DNA from: Solea solea
Lineage: Eukaryota; Chordata; Actinopteri; Pleuronectiformes; Soleidae
Length of the DNA stretch: 64,000 nt
Reading direction: 5' to 3'
Assembly (NCBI RefSeq): GCF_958295425.1
Contig: NC_081140.1
Span: forward strand, 10,175,698-10,239,697
The notes under the pieces: generated by a model
Told to the model about the DNA's origin: nothing
The model's database searches: none
Seen by the model: the letters and a program-made list of their open reading frames with translations, nothing else
Shown here: positions 22,377 to 35,641 of the stretch, piece after piece
Layout of the letters: the number at the start of each line of letters is the position of its first letter
How positions within the stretch are numbered: position 1 is the first letter of the stretch
Program-made: the position numbers and the translations under genes

Positions 22377-25300
22377 GTAAGTCACTTCCCCTTCTCCCTT
22401 GAAAGATTATTAATTCATCTATAACAAAAAAACAAAACAACAAAATAAAGAAGCAGCGGTGCATATTATTCGTCTGTGATGATAATCTCTGCGGCGACTA
22501 CACACTCTCATTGTTAGGATTGTACATGTCATTGTTTAACACGTCTGCCTAAATGTTTTCAGCCCACATTTAGGATGATGTCAGAATACATTTTTTTTTT
22601 CTCCCCCCTTTATTTTCTGGAGTCTCTTGCACTTAATAACGCGCATGTGTTAAGGATTTGATATTTATATGTACTGTATGTGATACATGGAAAAGCTTCA
22701 GGTCAACGCCACCTTTGTAAAAAAAACACACACACACACACCAGATAGCTCTTCTTCTCTCAAAAATGGTTTAGAATAAAAAATAAAATAAGAGGAGGGG
22801 ATAAAAGTTCACCTGACCCCTCCCTTTAAATCTGCCATCCAGATGTATTGGCCTCATGCCTACAGTGTATGTGCATGGATTGGCATTAAAAGGCTGCAGA
22901 TAAACAGTCCAACAAAGGCAATTAGACTCATTTAGAATACATTTTAAAGTTTTAATGATACTATTATATGGATAAGTTAGTTTCATTTGAAATGGAGCTG
23001 CTGCAAACTGTTTAATTGTTAAGTGTCTCTCTTGTGATCGTGAACAAAAAGCTTCTCTTACTATTACTGTGAGTCACCGTCTCACCACCACTACTACTAC
23101 TGATGATTCCAGCACAGCTGTGATTATCAGAGCCTGGAGCAGATTCCAGGTACAGACTTGGATAGAGGTTTGTTTTATTCCACTGTGGCTACACTGACTG
23201 GAAGTTAGTGCAGCACTGCAAGAAGAGCGTGTGTAAAAAAAATGACTTCCAGTAAGAGCTTCCACACTCCCCACTGCTGTCTCGTCATCTACGTTGAAAA
23301 AAAGAAGAAAAAAAACTCCCTTAGCTGGGTGTAACTGGGTTAAACTAAGCTTTTAGAAAGGGAGTTTACAGTTTGAGTTGAGTCTCTGAATACTGTTTTT
23401 TTTGTTTTTGTTTTAAGAAGTTTGGAAACATGGAAGCTGAAGTCAGAGAACAGAGTGGCCTTTTGTGGAATAGTGCAATCAAGAGCTGGCAGCTCAGGTC
23501 CAAATGTTGTGCTTTGTAGAGGGAAACCAAGACACCATCAGGTGTTGTGTTTAAATGTTTCATCCGATAATGTTACTCACTCAGGCTTAAAGGGAGTTGT
23601 GATGTACGGATTGTAAATGCATCCCCATTATAGTTTTACTTCCATTTCGTGTTGACCTGTGGTTCAGTGCGTTGTGCAGAGAGGCTCCAGCCTCTTCTGA
23701 CCCCCTGAACAAGATCAACGTATTGAATAACGGAATAATCGACCGATTCTGTGGACCTGCATACATTAAGTGTGGGGTTATGTTTGTTTAACAGTGAATC
23801 GTGAGTGTGCTCTCAGTGGTGACGGCAGCTCATCCTCGGGTTAAGCAGAGGGCTGACTCGGCACCGGGCGCTGCGTACGGAGACGCTGCCGTAGCTTTCC
23901 ATGTGGATTTACTAAACATCCCCGATGTACTGATTGTGATAATTATGAAATGATAATGACATCACAAAGAATTCGTAGACTGCACGGTTGAGACAGCACT
24001 TTGCAGTGTGAGAGCAGAACACTGCACTTTTATTTGCACAAAATCCATTAGTTCACTCGTAAATATGATTTCTTAAAATAACCATCAGTCTACGCGTGTA
24101 TTAAATGAGAGTATTAAATGACTTCTTGTTGCTATGGCGAGGCATTTTCTCCTTCCCCTGTCTTGTTACACGATGTGAATGCATAAAAACTGTTGAAGCT
24201 TAAAAAACGACTGACTGTTTAGTACAGATGCATCCTGGGCCATGCCTCTGTCACACCAGGATATCTACCAGCTGACCAGAAGAGCAAAGATATATATATT
24301 GGGTTTTTTTGTTGTTTTTTTATGGCTACACTGCTCTGCTGTTTTAAACCGGAGGGCATTTCCTTGAAGTTATTGCCTGTATTAATTCAAGATCAACACT
24401 GAGGCCAAGTAAAGAGAGGAAGTGGCTGTTTTATTATAAAAAAATCAATAGCTATTAATAGGGGCTCATTTCCTCCTTTTTTTTTTTTATTTGGCGTTGG
24501 CCTCGCAAGTCAGGAGACATGCTTAATGTGATATCTGTGGGAGATGTAATATCCACTGTTCACATTACAGATAAGTAGCACAATTAATTGCCACAGAGAG
24601 CTCCATTGCTCCCTGCCAATACAAAGTGAGACGCGGAATAAGGTCGAATAATGCTACTTGGTGAGAGAGCGTGGTGCTGGGGGTGGACTGGGCCAGGTAA
24701 AGGAGACCCGTGATGGATTACCCATCTGCCCTTGTGTCAAGATTAAATGACTCTGAATGAGAGAATTTAAAAATGACTGCACATGAAGTAATAACACAGT
24801 GTAAGTCACTTGACAGGACTGTGATTGGAAAGAACGAGTGGCTTCGTCCAAATCGCTGGAGTCTTGTTTTTTTATTTTTTTTGCTTGAGAATCATCTTGG
24901 AAGACGATGCACTGCGAGTGACCATGGGACTGCAGCAGGCTCGTTGCATTTCTGTGCTTTATGTGTCAGGCAGAGAGAAGATGGCCGTGCGGTGCACTCA
25001 TGCCAGTATTAAGCCTTGTTTACACTTGTGAGGCGACACGGTCCAAACATCTGCAGACAACGCACACACCCTAAAACACACAAGGACCCATTTAGAGTTG
25101 GTGCGTAATACAAAGAAATGTGAATAGGGAAGGAGTGAATGAGTAGCATGTTACTGGAATAATGTCTGAAGAAGAAGAAGAAGCCCTACAATAGCACTGA
25201 TGTGTTGTTTATCATTTTAGAAATGTGCTGTCACTGTGCCAGCTGAGGATAAAGGAATTTTATATAATGGTGCTTCAGAAAGGTCATACATAGACTATAT

Positions 25301-26892
25301 TAAAGTAGTAAAAGATATGTCTGACCTGAAAACCAGGTTTCGCTACAGCTTGCATTTGACTTCTTCCATAAGTCCACCTCAAGAATCCCGCACCACGTGA
25401 TTCTTGTACAGCGGTTTGTTAAGGAAAATCCGCTCGGCCCGTCTTCCCTTCGCGCCTGTGGTCGTCACAGTGCCGTAGTTCCAGATATTTTAGAGACGTT
25501 TGGAGCCTGTCGCGATGACAGCGTGTCTTGTGTACACGTCCTCACACCCGCTGCCCTATGGCAAGTATAAACTAAGCTTTAGATGCAGATAAAGAGAGCA
25601 ATGCTCCAAACAGAAATGCTGTCCCCATTCTATATTTAGTATGTCTGCCAGGGAAGCAGAGGATCTCTGATATGTGAAGATGACAGGAGCCTCTGGAGTC
25701 GGAGGTTATGAAGTGACATCTTGGTGTGTTTGTGCCTGAATCACACTCCCACACACATCCACGACCAGACTTCTGACATTCCCGCAAACCCAATAGACAT
25801 CCTGCTATTTGACGTCTAGTTACCATACATTAAGGCTTTGTTTTGATCGTCTAATGACGCGCATTATGCTGTGGCACACATTCTAAGCTTCGCAAATATT
25901 TGTTTTTGGAACACATGTGACACATATGGTCAGAATTTGGCAGATATTTGAAGCATTTGTCAGTTAGGTGTAGGGCTGTGCACAGTGCGTCTCACCATTG
26001 TAGAAGCATGGACTTTAAAAACGACTCTCAGTCCCACCTCAGCTTGCTGGAAGAGTTCACTCTCTTGGTTTTGGGTATGTGACGCGGATAATCTCACATA
26101 CACAGACCGAGCAAAGCATCACAACACATGTGCTGTATCTGCTCAGGAATCAATATCTGGTAGATACTGCGTTTAGGCTGTATTGTATGGGACACAGTAC
26201 AGTATACAGTAGCTGCAGGGAAAATAGCAGATAGCTAGCAGTGCTTTTTTTTTTTTACAGATAGTGAAACGACTTTGCCTCCATCTGCAATGTCAGCTTT
26301 TTGATATTCAGAACAAAGTGTAAACAGGATTTTCCATCGAAGAGCGGATTATATTACTCGAAGCAAAAATGGCTAATCTTAATTGATCAGCAAGGACAGA
26401 GCATTCTGGAATACAGAACCTCTAGCAAGGGTGACTGAAGAGGGTACAGATGAGTCCAGAGGTCCAGACGTCCTCAAAACAATTGACCCGTATCATTAAC
26501 AAACACTGATTTGCCTTCCAAGCACTTTCCCCCTGATGTGAATGGCCTTTGAATGACAGCATGCTTCCCAGAATAACAAGCCGTCCTCCCTCTGTACCTG
26601 AGGGTTTCTTCATGTTTCATTGATTGTGGTGCTTTTAGTCAGAGGGTCTTTCCATTCTGTCACAGCAGGCCAGATGCCATGTTTGAAATGAGAGTGTTTG
26701 TAGAAGTGTACTTGCTTTGTGGAGTAAATGCTTATTTCTTTCTTTTTTTCCCCCTAATATGGTCAAGGTTGGCTGTGTTTTTTATAGCAGCCCGACATCT
26801 GAGGGATAAAAGAAAGGTCACATTGTTGAAACGTAACACAGCCTTTCCTGCATTCATCTGCCGTTTCTACATCATTTCTGACAGCGTCTTTG
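22377..26892. other. Non-coding stretch (putative long intron, part 1)
   Basis: No second exon recognised. Holds an AC tract at 22726-22742, several T runs (for example about 24478-24489) and a GAAGAAGAAG patch near 25174. Open frames are short, overlap on both strands and lack domain signatures. Confidence 0.5.
22726..22742 (+). repeat. Short (AC)n tract
   Basis: 17 bp of AC after an A run. Confidence 0.9.
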
Positions 26893-26915
26893 TCTCCTCC
26901 TCCTCCTCCTCCTCC
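26893..26915 (+). repeat. (CTC)n trinucleotide tract
   Basis: About 23 bp of CTC repeat. The serine or arginine/glycine runs in the overlapping frames come from this tract. Confidence 0.9.
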
Positions 26916-29900
26916 CGGTTTGCTTCGGCCACGCCCACAGTTCGTCAAGCTCTCCACACGTCACGCTGTATGGGCCTTTGTCACTTGCGTCTTGTAAAAC
27001 ACAAGACACATGCCGAGTCTGAGCTGGGTTTGTGTCGTGTTCCTGACCTATAAACACTCCCCCTTTTCATCCTTCGCCGGGAAAATCACTGCCAGATTAT
27101 TTTGGAACGTATGAACAGGAACTGCCTATTTCACTTCACTGCTAATCTATGACAGATGTTCCAGAGAGGCTCACATTCACATTAACTGGAGCCACATGTG
27201 CAGGCTACACATGACACTGCTCGTACAGCACACAAACAATCAAAGACACAGACGTTTTCATTTTCAGCACATGAACTCTTGTGCGTGCATGTGACGGCTG
27301 CCTGCTGGTTTACAGGACACATACACAGGTCATTTTTATATGCTAAAATTACTAATATAACTAAACTAAGGTTAATTTGGCAGTGCAATTGCAACCAATC
27401 AACCAACTAGAGCAATGAAGTATGTGACATAGGACTCTAACAAAGCCTGCACGGTTCTTCTTTTAGAATAAATGTACAGTCAAATAACAACTGGTAGTTG
27501 CAGCAATATACAGTCAAATCACATTCATTTTGTTATTATTTCATGCGACTGTATCCCAGGAGACGCTGTCCATTATTTATTCTTTAATGTTTTTAATGCA
27601 AATATGGTAAGACAAGGAAAGACCTTTAACACTTGGCGTATAGCTGTAGCTTCAAATTGTCCCTTTAGTTCCCTTAATGGCCATTTCCTCCAAGGGGGAG
27701 AAATAACCGTGAAAGGCAATGAAGCGACTGCAATCACTGTCATTTTCTTCAAAAATGTGAAGTAATGAGATCCATGTGAGCATAAATATTTGAATCAAGG
27801 CCTGTGTGATTGTTTTATGTGAGCAGAGAGGGAATCAAGAAGCGGACGAAATGGTGAGATAAATGCTGACGCTGTTTTTGAGGCCTGTGAAGGCCGGAGC
27901 CAATATGAATTATTTACAGTCGCTGGTATTTACAGGAAAAAGTGATCAAAATTCACACATCTTGTAAAAAAAAAAATACAATTTGAAATGATTTGTGTAG
28001 CAGCGGTGGGAGACACGATCCTATCATCTCAGAGCTCAATACTGCGGTGCTCTCATGTGCTCGCTGATTTACTGCAAACTGGCGGTGTGGAATAAAGCTG
28101 GCATGCCTGTCTTCTCAAAGCAGAACATGCTTTTCATCTATGTTCACGTCTCTGAAACCACATGTCTCGTTGGTGTTGTTGTTGTTGTTTTTTTTGCAGA
28201 TGCTCGACACAGCTCTGCAGGAAAATAAACAGCTCCAAAAATCTTCACGCTGAGGTGTCTTTCACTTCCGAGCAGCTTAGCATAGCATTTACATCAATGA
28301 CACAAAGGCGTGAAATGCAAACTATTGATGAAGCATTTACAGTCGGCGTGCGGCGCAGGAGTGACATTGGCATTGTTCCAATTCAGGTCAAGTCTGTGCG
28401 TTTCTTCAAATAGTTCCCCCTTCATACAGATTCCTGTTTGCATGACGTCAAGTCGAGAGGATTTGAAATTTGTTCTCTTTACTTAGCAGAGTGGGCCTTC
28501 ATTTGACAGTAAGGTGTTTTTCGCTGCTGTGTTTGCCTGATGTTTCCAGTGAGTGACAGAGTGTCAAAAGCCCAGTAAACCGTCTGCCAATAATTGATCA
28601 TCTCTTACCAGTCACTTAGCGCTTTAATTGGTCATGGGGTGCACCTGTCAGACTCCAGTCTGTGTGGTGCCACATCTCACGCTGTGATTATTGATTATCA
28701 TGTCCAAATATCAGCTTGGACATTCAAACAATATCTTGCCGCTCAAATGAGAACACAGCTCGAAAGCCAGACCGTGACTACCAGGAGCCGTACACATCAA
28801 TCTTTAATCCAAGAATGTTTCATGCAGAGAGGAGGACTTTTGAAATGCACATGTGGATGCTGGTCATTTATTCCAGTGTAATGCTGATGCACAGAGTATT
28901 GACTTTTCATCCTTCATCTTTTCTTTCGTTCTACGTGGCATTCAGCCGTAATTCAGCCCCCGGAATTGATTGCAGGGGAATAAAAGGAACTTGCTTTGCA
29001 CCAAACAATGGAAACCCAGTCAAGTTTCTTTTTTTCCCTGCAGGTTTTCCAATTGGGAGCTGACTGAATGAACTGGAGGAAATGTTCCACGTCGGTCTAT
29101 TTAGACGCCTGCTGTTCCTTTCAATTTGAAGCAGGCTATTAGCCCAGCAAGCAGGACACTCCATTAGGTGTTTTGAACCTGCGTGCTACATTGTCTCACT
29201 CCATTTCCTCCTTTGCTTGCCAGTTTTCCCTAAAGCATTAGTGGCTTTAATCAGAAGAGGCCCTTCTGCCCTTCAGGCATTTATCTTTAGCCGCTTTTGG
29301 TCGTCGCTGAGCAGCCTGGAAAGACTTGAAGATGGATGGTGTTTGGAAGACAGGGAATTTGGTGGTCATTGATTATAGTAGTGGAAGACAGAGTGGTTAC
29401 CTGCACAAGACCTGAACACCATCTGGCAGATCTCCCTCCACTCTTAGTGCATGATTGCTGAAGTCAGGACTCAGCCATCTATCAAACTAAGATCTATACT
29501 GTGTGTGAGATAAAAAGGGATTTTAGACTAAAAGAAAAAAAAAAAAGTCACATCATTCTTTAACTCTAACTTAATCCATTTATTGACTGTAATAAAACGT
29601 TGGCCTTTAAGGCTCTGCAAGATTTGCAATTCCACTAATTGATTCTTTATAGGGATGAAATCCTTGGTCATCAGAACCTTTCCTCATGTCAGTAGGAACT
29701 GTAAAAAGCAATAACTTAGATCCAGCCAGGTTTGCCAGTGCTGTTCTCTTGCAGTGGATGTTGTGTGATGGATGGTTTAATTATCCAACCACAATGCCGG
29801 CCATTTGCTCTGTCATAGCACAGCGAGAACGTTGTGAACGTAATATCATTGATTAGTTGCTAAGTTGTCCGCAAATTAAGTATGCGATGTCGCTCATTGT

Positions 29901-32400
29901 ACTACGGCTCTTCATTCACTATTTCTGATTAAAGAGCACACAATTTCCCTTATGGGGCCAGAAACTGTTGAGAAGTTTGTTTTCAGAGGAGATAAATCAT
30001 CATGTAGAGGCTCAGACTCTGTGTTTATGTCGTACGAGATCTGAAAAAGCTTTTACCCGTCTTGTCCTCTCTATTTTTCCTTTTCCGGGAAAGAGAGTCG
30101 GAACAGATGGCCCCACCACCTTTGTTTCTTCCAATTCGTTAGATTTGACTTGTTGGTGAAATGGACCCTGTTCGCTCTGCTATCACGCAGATGTGAACAT
30201 GCACATTTGTTAATGTAGCCCTCCAGTAAACGTGGCATCTTCCACAGCCGAGACGAGCCTACAATATGGATGTTAAATCTTCATTTCACAAGGCTCTGTG
30301 TCGTCGTTTTCTCCCATTTTTGTCACCATCATGAATGCAGCTTGAGGTTTGGGAGTGTATTTTACTGCCTTTCTAAAAAAAAAAGCGCTCTCTGCAGCTG
30401 TAGTGGTGTTCATGTGATTGTGGAAAGTCACCGCGGTAATATAGTGCAGCTCAGAGAATAGCAAAGTGATGACAACAACTTTGCAATAATAACTCACGGC
30501 TCAGTGAATGTCTCCTTCATTAGTTTTGGACATCTTCTCCATTTCTGTTTAGCGTGCGCTTGTTTAGTCTTGCTCCATCACGCAGCTTGTCAGACCCAAC
30601 TTAAGGAGCACGCCATCTCTAGCTGAGAGACAGACAGGGCCTAAGGACTACATTCAAGACGCCTGTCATGGTATGGCATTGTTGTCCACACTGTCACACT
30701 TTGGTGTTCTTCAGCGTGTGAACGGTGCCGCGATGACTGAAAGCTGCTGTAAAATGACTAAATCCGAGACTCTTTTTGGTCGGCAGCAGACGTTATCTTT
30801 TATTTTGTGTGTCTTTGCACAAGAGGGACATCAAGTGTGTTAGCATTTGGCTTGATTTGCTGTTTGGAATCCAAAGACGTGGTGGAGGAAATGGCGGAGT
30901 TTGCAAATTCAAGCTCTTAAAATAATTAAAGTGGGCACGATTGCTACTTTCTAGATGTTCCAAGCTTAAAAAGGACAACTTTGGTAGTCAACCCACAGTA
31001 AAAAGCAAGCTGTGTTACTTTCTGAATGTAGGAGTAATACACGGAATGTGCAGATAAGATGAAATCAAATGCATAATTCTGTCAGTGTAGAGTGAAACCA
31101 AGCTTTTGGCCCCTGGACCCCTCCAGCTGGAAATAAGCATTTTTCCATTTAGGAGAAGGAAATGCTGCTTACTTTATTAACCTTTCCTCTCGGTTGCACT
31201 CTTGACATTGAACAGAGTGGAAGAGGCCGACTCTTTACTGGCCCTTTTACTAATGAGGCAATTAAGTCCGTCCTGCGTTGGTTGAGCAAGAGAGAACAGC
31301 CAGTCATCTGCTGTCTCAGCAAACATCAAGTGTCCTCGCTGTGGTGCAGTCAGAAAACTTAACAAGCCGCCTTTGTTGTAGTGATCTGATCACCAGGTTG
31401 CCTCAGTGCAGCCCTCCGCACAGATGGAGATCACAGGCAACATCGGGCTTCATTTAATCACATACGAGGAAATTGCAGCAAATGGAAAGAAAAGTTAAGC
31501 ACTGAAATAAAATGACATTTGTGGTCCATTTGTGAAGCTAGGGCGAGCAGCGTCTGTGTAGAATCGCTATTTGCACAACATTTGGGGTAAAACATCAAGA
31601 GCACTTGTTTAGGGATCAACTGTAGGATTGTCACTTTTCCTCCGCGGATTACAGTCCAGCGTTAACACGGCCTGCTGTTTTGTTAATGCCTCAGGAAACA
31701 CATTCTGTGTCAGACATGAAACCCTGCGCTCGGAGTCAGTAAATGTACATGAATGCATGTCAGTGCTGCCCGTCTCACTTCCTAGCCTCTGTGGGTCTTG
31801 TTGACTTGCAGTATTTACCGTGTTTCTTTTATGCTATGAGTTATTCATGCTGCTAAAAGAGCCCTTGCTTGTAGACAGATTGTACAGGTTCAGATTGTAG
31901 GTGGAGATTTTTTTTCCGTGAATTATAAAGAAGTGGAGTGAGGGCATCGCGAGGATCCTAGTAGAAGTTGTTTGTTTGCTGACAACTAGAAGTGTGGTGT
32001 GGATGCAAGTGATTGAATAGCTGTCAGTGTGTTGGGTTTTATCATCAGAATCCTGCTCAGACACATGCGTGTGTAATTGTGTAGAGTTGCCTCAAGAGCT
32101 TCCTAGAATAACATTGATTGCTCTAAAATGTGCTTATACTCAGCATTGATTAAAGAAACACTCTTGTTACCCAATTATGAGTTTGACAGCAATTAGCATG
32201 TTTCCTCCCTCTTAGCCCCCGTGACTGGCTGCTATGAGCAGCTGCTGTGTCATAGGAAAGAGGCCTGCATTAGGGTCTAAGTTAATGTGTTTAAGGGATG
32301 CACAATTCTAACGAGTGATAAGAGAAAGGCTTACGGCTGCTCAGAGAGGATTAGGGGACGTAGCTGTCTGTCTTAAAGCTCCGGCTTAACCATCATGCTT
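26916..32400. other. Non-coding stretch (putative intron, part 2), conserved-element texture
   Basis: No exon recognised. A (GTT)n tract lies at about 28173-28190 and an A run at about 29538-29551. The parts at 28000-28450, 28560-29300 and 31100-31440 are nearly free of simple repeats and recognisable transposons, rich in ATTA/TAAT cores, and look like candidate conserved non-coding elements. This is impression only and needs alignment. Confidence 0.45.
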
Positions 32401-32421
32401 CCCCCCCCCCCCCCCCCCCCC
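32401..32421 (+). repeat. Poly-C run, 21 bp
   Basis: Twenty-one consecutive C residues, then TCCTCC. Assembled length may be unreliable. Confidence 0.95.
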
Positions 32422-33327
32422 TCCTCCATCTCTTCTCACTGGTAATGAATTGCCAGTGTTTCCTGACGCAAGGCATGAAGAAGGGTGTCTCACTTGGCAG
32501 GGAAGGGAGATGACTGCTCATTAGCGGAGGAAAGGTGTACCGAAGCGAAAAGACAAGATGTTGGGACAGATTTGTTTGAAATCAATGACTGAAGCTCCCT
32601 CTTAAGTATTCAGCTGCCACAACACGCGGGGAAAGATTCATCGGCACTTGTGTAGACAGGCAAAGGTGTGCTAAAGCCACGTAGACGTAGATATGTAGAA
32701 GTGGAGGAGGATAGTTCGCACCGGCGCTCCCCTCTTTGAATTGGATCTTCGCCCACTTGTGCACGTTTGACTGTGCGCTTTAACATTTTTGCCTTTCGCC
32801 ACATGACGGGATCAATAGCGAGAGATTGCCTCAGCTTGGTGGGAGACACGGATGCCTCTGAATTGACCGGGATGGAAAGGAAACGACGAGGCTCCGGTTT
32901 TCAGTTACAAGACTCAAGGGATGCACAGTGGCAAGGTCACAGGAAAAGTGCTCACTTAGCAGTGGACTTTACCGGCAATGGACCACGTATACCCGACACA
33001 ACATGTCTTTATAGTAAAATACACTGAATCACACAACGCATGCATCCACATGATTCTGTTTCACATCATCCACACATAGGATGGAGCTCTCATGACGGTG
33101 ATGATTGACTCATTCATCATTCAGCTCACAAGGCACAGAAGCACAAGGCATTGGAACAATACTTCCATCCCTTTGTCGTATACACAGTAGCAGGGGCACC
33201 AATGAGTCTGTTACTCAGACCCACAAGAGATGATATGACCAGCCTTTACCCTTGTGTTTATCTTCTTGTAAAGAACTACAGGACCTGGGCAGTGTTATCA
33301 TTGTGTGACGTGCGGACCCTGAACAGT
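32422..33327. other. Non-coding stretch
   Basis: No exon or transposon end recognised. Short frames overlap on both strands at 32.58-33.03 kb. Confidence 0.55.
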
Positions 33328-33335
33328 GTATCACG

Positions 33336-33688
33336 TAGAGCTGAAACAATTAAGCGATGAATCGATTATTAATCGAGTACTAAATGAATCGACAACTATT
33401 TTGATAATCGATTAATCGGTTTGAAGCTTTTTTCATGATTAAAACAAGATTTCCGATTGTTTAAGCTTCTTAAATGTGAGTATTTTCTTAATTAAATGGA
33501 TAACAAAGAAATCATTAAAAGTTAATAATTTTGTTTGTGGACAAAACAAGAACATCATCATTTTTAGGTTTGACAAACACCGATCAACATTTTTAAAGGT
33601 TTTCTGATATTTTATGGACCAAACGACTAATCAAGCAAATAATCGACGGATGAATCGATTATGAAAATAATCGTTAGTTGCAGCTCTA
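33336..33688. mobile_element. hAT-type MITE, 353 bp, with 8-bp target duplication
   Basis: The left end is TAGAGCTGAAAC and the right end, complemented, is TAGAGCTGCAAC (11 of 12 match). Flanking octamers GTATCACG (33328-33335) and GTATCAAG (33689-33696) match at seven of eight positions, as expected of a hAT target duplication. Sub-terminal regions on both sides are rich in AATCGATTA motifs, characteristic of a widespread fish family I recognise. No transposase relic was seen inside. Confidence 0.85.
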
Positions 33689-33696
33689 GTATCAAG

Positions 33697-35335
33697 AGAG
33701 CTTTTCAGTCACGAGTGGTAACTGTACCTCAGTTCAGGTCGCCAGCACATTATGAATGAAAGTTCTGATGCTGAGGCACGGCGCTCTCCTTGCACCTTCG
33801 CCCTGTTGTCCTCGTCTTTAGCCAGAGCACTTGCACAGATAATCACATTCTTCAGTTGGTCTCATGAAATCGGTGAGTTGCGGTGGTTATAGGTGGTGGT
33901 GGTGGTGGGGCGATGGAAGACGTTTAACCTCCCCTGTCCAGCGTGTGGAAATGTGATGTCTAATGGCACACATTATCATCTGAATTCATTAGTGCTGCCA
34001 TATCATTGAAAGCCTGCATTACTTTACATATTGATTTTTGCTCGACTTCACCTGTAGCCGGGCTCAATTAATCCCACTTATCGTATATATACGTTCTATC
34101 TGTCACAGTGTGTAGCATTTTAAATAGAAAGCAGACCAACAAATGTCTATTTATTTATTTATTTATTTTACCACAAATGTTCCCTGTATCGCTATTGTTT
34201 GCTTACGTGGCAATCGAAGCATGAATGATGTTTCACTCGAGTGACCGGCGCAGTCATTAATCCTAATATTTAGACTGTGGCCTGCCGTCCACTCCCAGCA
34301 GCGGCTCGACTGCATGTAATCATAGCCATACACCGGCGTGTATTGTGCTGTAGGAGAAATGCTACAAGCGCAGCAGCATAGTCCATCAATCTAAGAGGGC
34401 AGACTTTTTCTTTTTTTTTTGCTCCAACCCAATGTTTGAAGATCTTACATGCCAACCTCCCTCCCCCATCCTGAGGGAGTATGTTTATGAGCTCTTTCTC
34501 TTACTGTCCTGTCTCTTTCCATTCCCCGCTCCCTCTTATGAGAAGAGGGGTCTGAGTGGACAGAGTGTGTATGGCTTTCTGCCGCGGGGTCATGATAGAC
34601 GGCCACTCAGCTGTGTGCGTCTCCCTCACCAGAGACCGACCATATTTCTCCGACATAGACCTGCATATCTGCATGACGACTCTCCAGGACGTTGCTTTCT
34701 GTGAGCTCGGCGCGGCCGAGGAGGAGTGTTTTATTCGATGTAATGGAATTACAGTAATCGGATTCCAAAAAAAGATGACATCTGTAATCTGTTGTAGTTA
34801 CTGTAAATATGCAGTAATCAGATCACAGATGAGGCCTCAGAGTTATTGCATTGCTCAGTACAACTGTGGTATCTCAACTGTAGATCTTTTTTTTAATTAT
34901 TGTTTCAAATGGTTTAGTTTAACTGAATACCGAAAAGAAAGATTGGCTTAAATTTACAATTCCACCAGCATTACTGGCCACAATTTTCTGTGGGTTCAGC
35001 ACTTCAGCTAATTACCTTTGACTGTAATCTTCCTAACCTTCATAACTGGTCCTATAGTGAGTGGTGTGCTGGTTGGTTGGACTTATGTGGGGGGTGGGAT
35101 GACTATGTCGAGGAGGAGTATTAGCAATGGGATGACCCAAGGGCCTAATTGAAGGCTACTGCTCGGTCATAGAAGGAATAAGCGCTGCAGGGCGCTCTGC
35201 ATGGCAACAAGCCGCTGCTTTTGGGTCAGAGAAATGAGAGGGGGAGAGAGAGAGGGAGAGAGGATCTGTCATTGATCCTGTGGCATTAGCCTGGGCTGCA
35301 GCCACAATGAAGCAAGGTCTCTCCCGCTCTCTTTC
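33697..35335. other. Non-coding stretch
   Basis: A GGT-rich patch lies near 33890-33907 and a (TTTA)n tract at 34148-34170. Around 34735-34850 there are repeated TAATC(G/A)GAT motifs in both orientations, likely the relic of a palindromic repeat. The open frame across 34556-34951 runs through this relic and has no upstream in-frame ATG before a stop, so it was not called. A GA-rich patch lies at about 35235-35262. Confidence 0.5.
34148..34170 (+). repeat. (TTTA)n tract
   Basis: About five and a half TTTA units. Confidence 0.9.
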
Positions 35336-35390
35336 TGTGTGTGTGTGTGTGTAATGTAACTGCAAACATCCTAATAATTATAATTTGTGT

Positions 35391-35428
<38 letters not shown>

Positions 35429-35641
35429 CACTCCAAACATGTGTTTGTGTACACGTGTATTCCCACACGGCCTTATGTGCATGCCATATTTGCACAGCTG
35501 TGTGTGTGTGTGTGTGTGTGTGTGTTTATTACCATTTCTTAGTGGTGGCATATTGCAGGTATGCATTGTCATAGAGTGAGTATACCATATGTATTCATTT
35601 CTGGCTCTGTCTGAGTGCATGTGTGTGTGTGTGTGTGTGTG
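35336..35641. repeat. Cluster of four GT/CA tracts in alternating orientation
   Basis: GT at 35336-35352, CA at 35393-35420 (running into TATATA), TG at 35499-35525 and TG at 35620-35641. The CA tract is the complement of its neighbours, so the block can pair internally. All open frames across it are dinucleotide artefacts. Confidence 0.9.

Noticed and set aside
34556..34951. Plus-strand frame of 131 codons
   Set aside because: It has no ATG at its start (opens with GTG right after a stop) and runs through a TAATC(G/A)GAT repeat relic.
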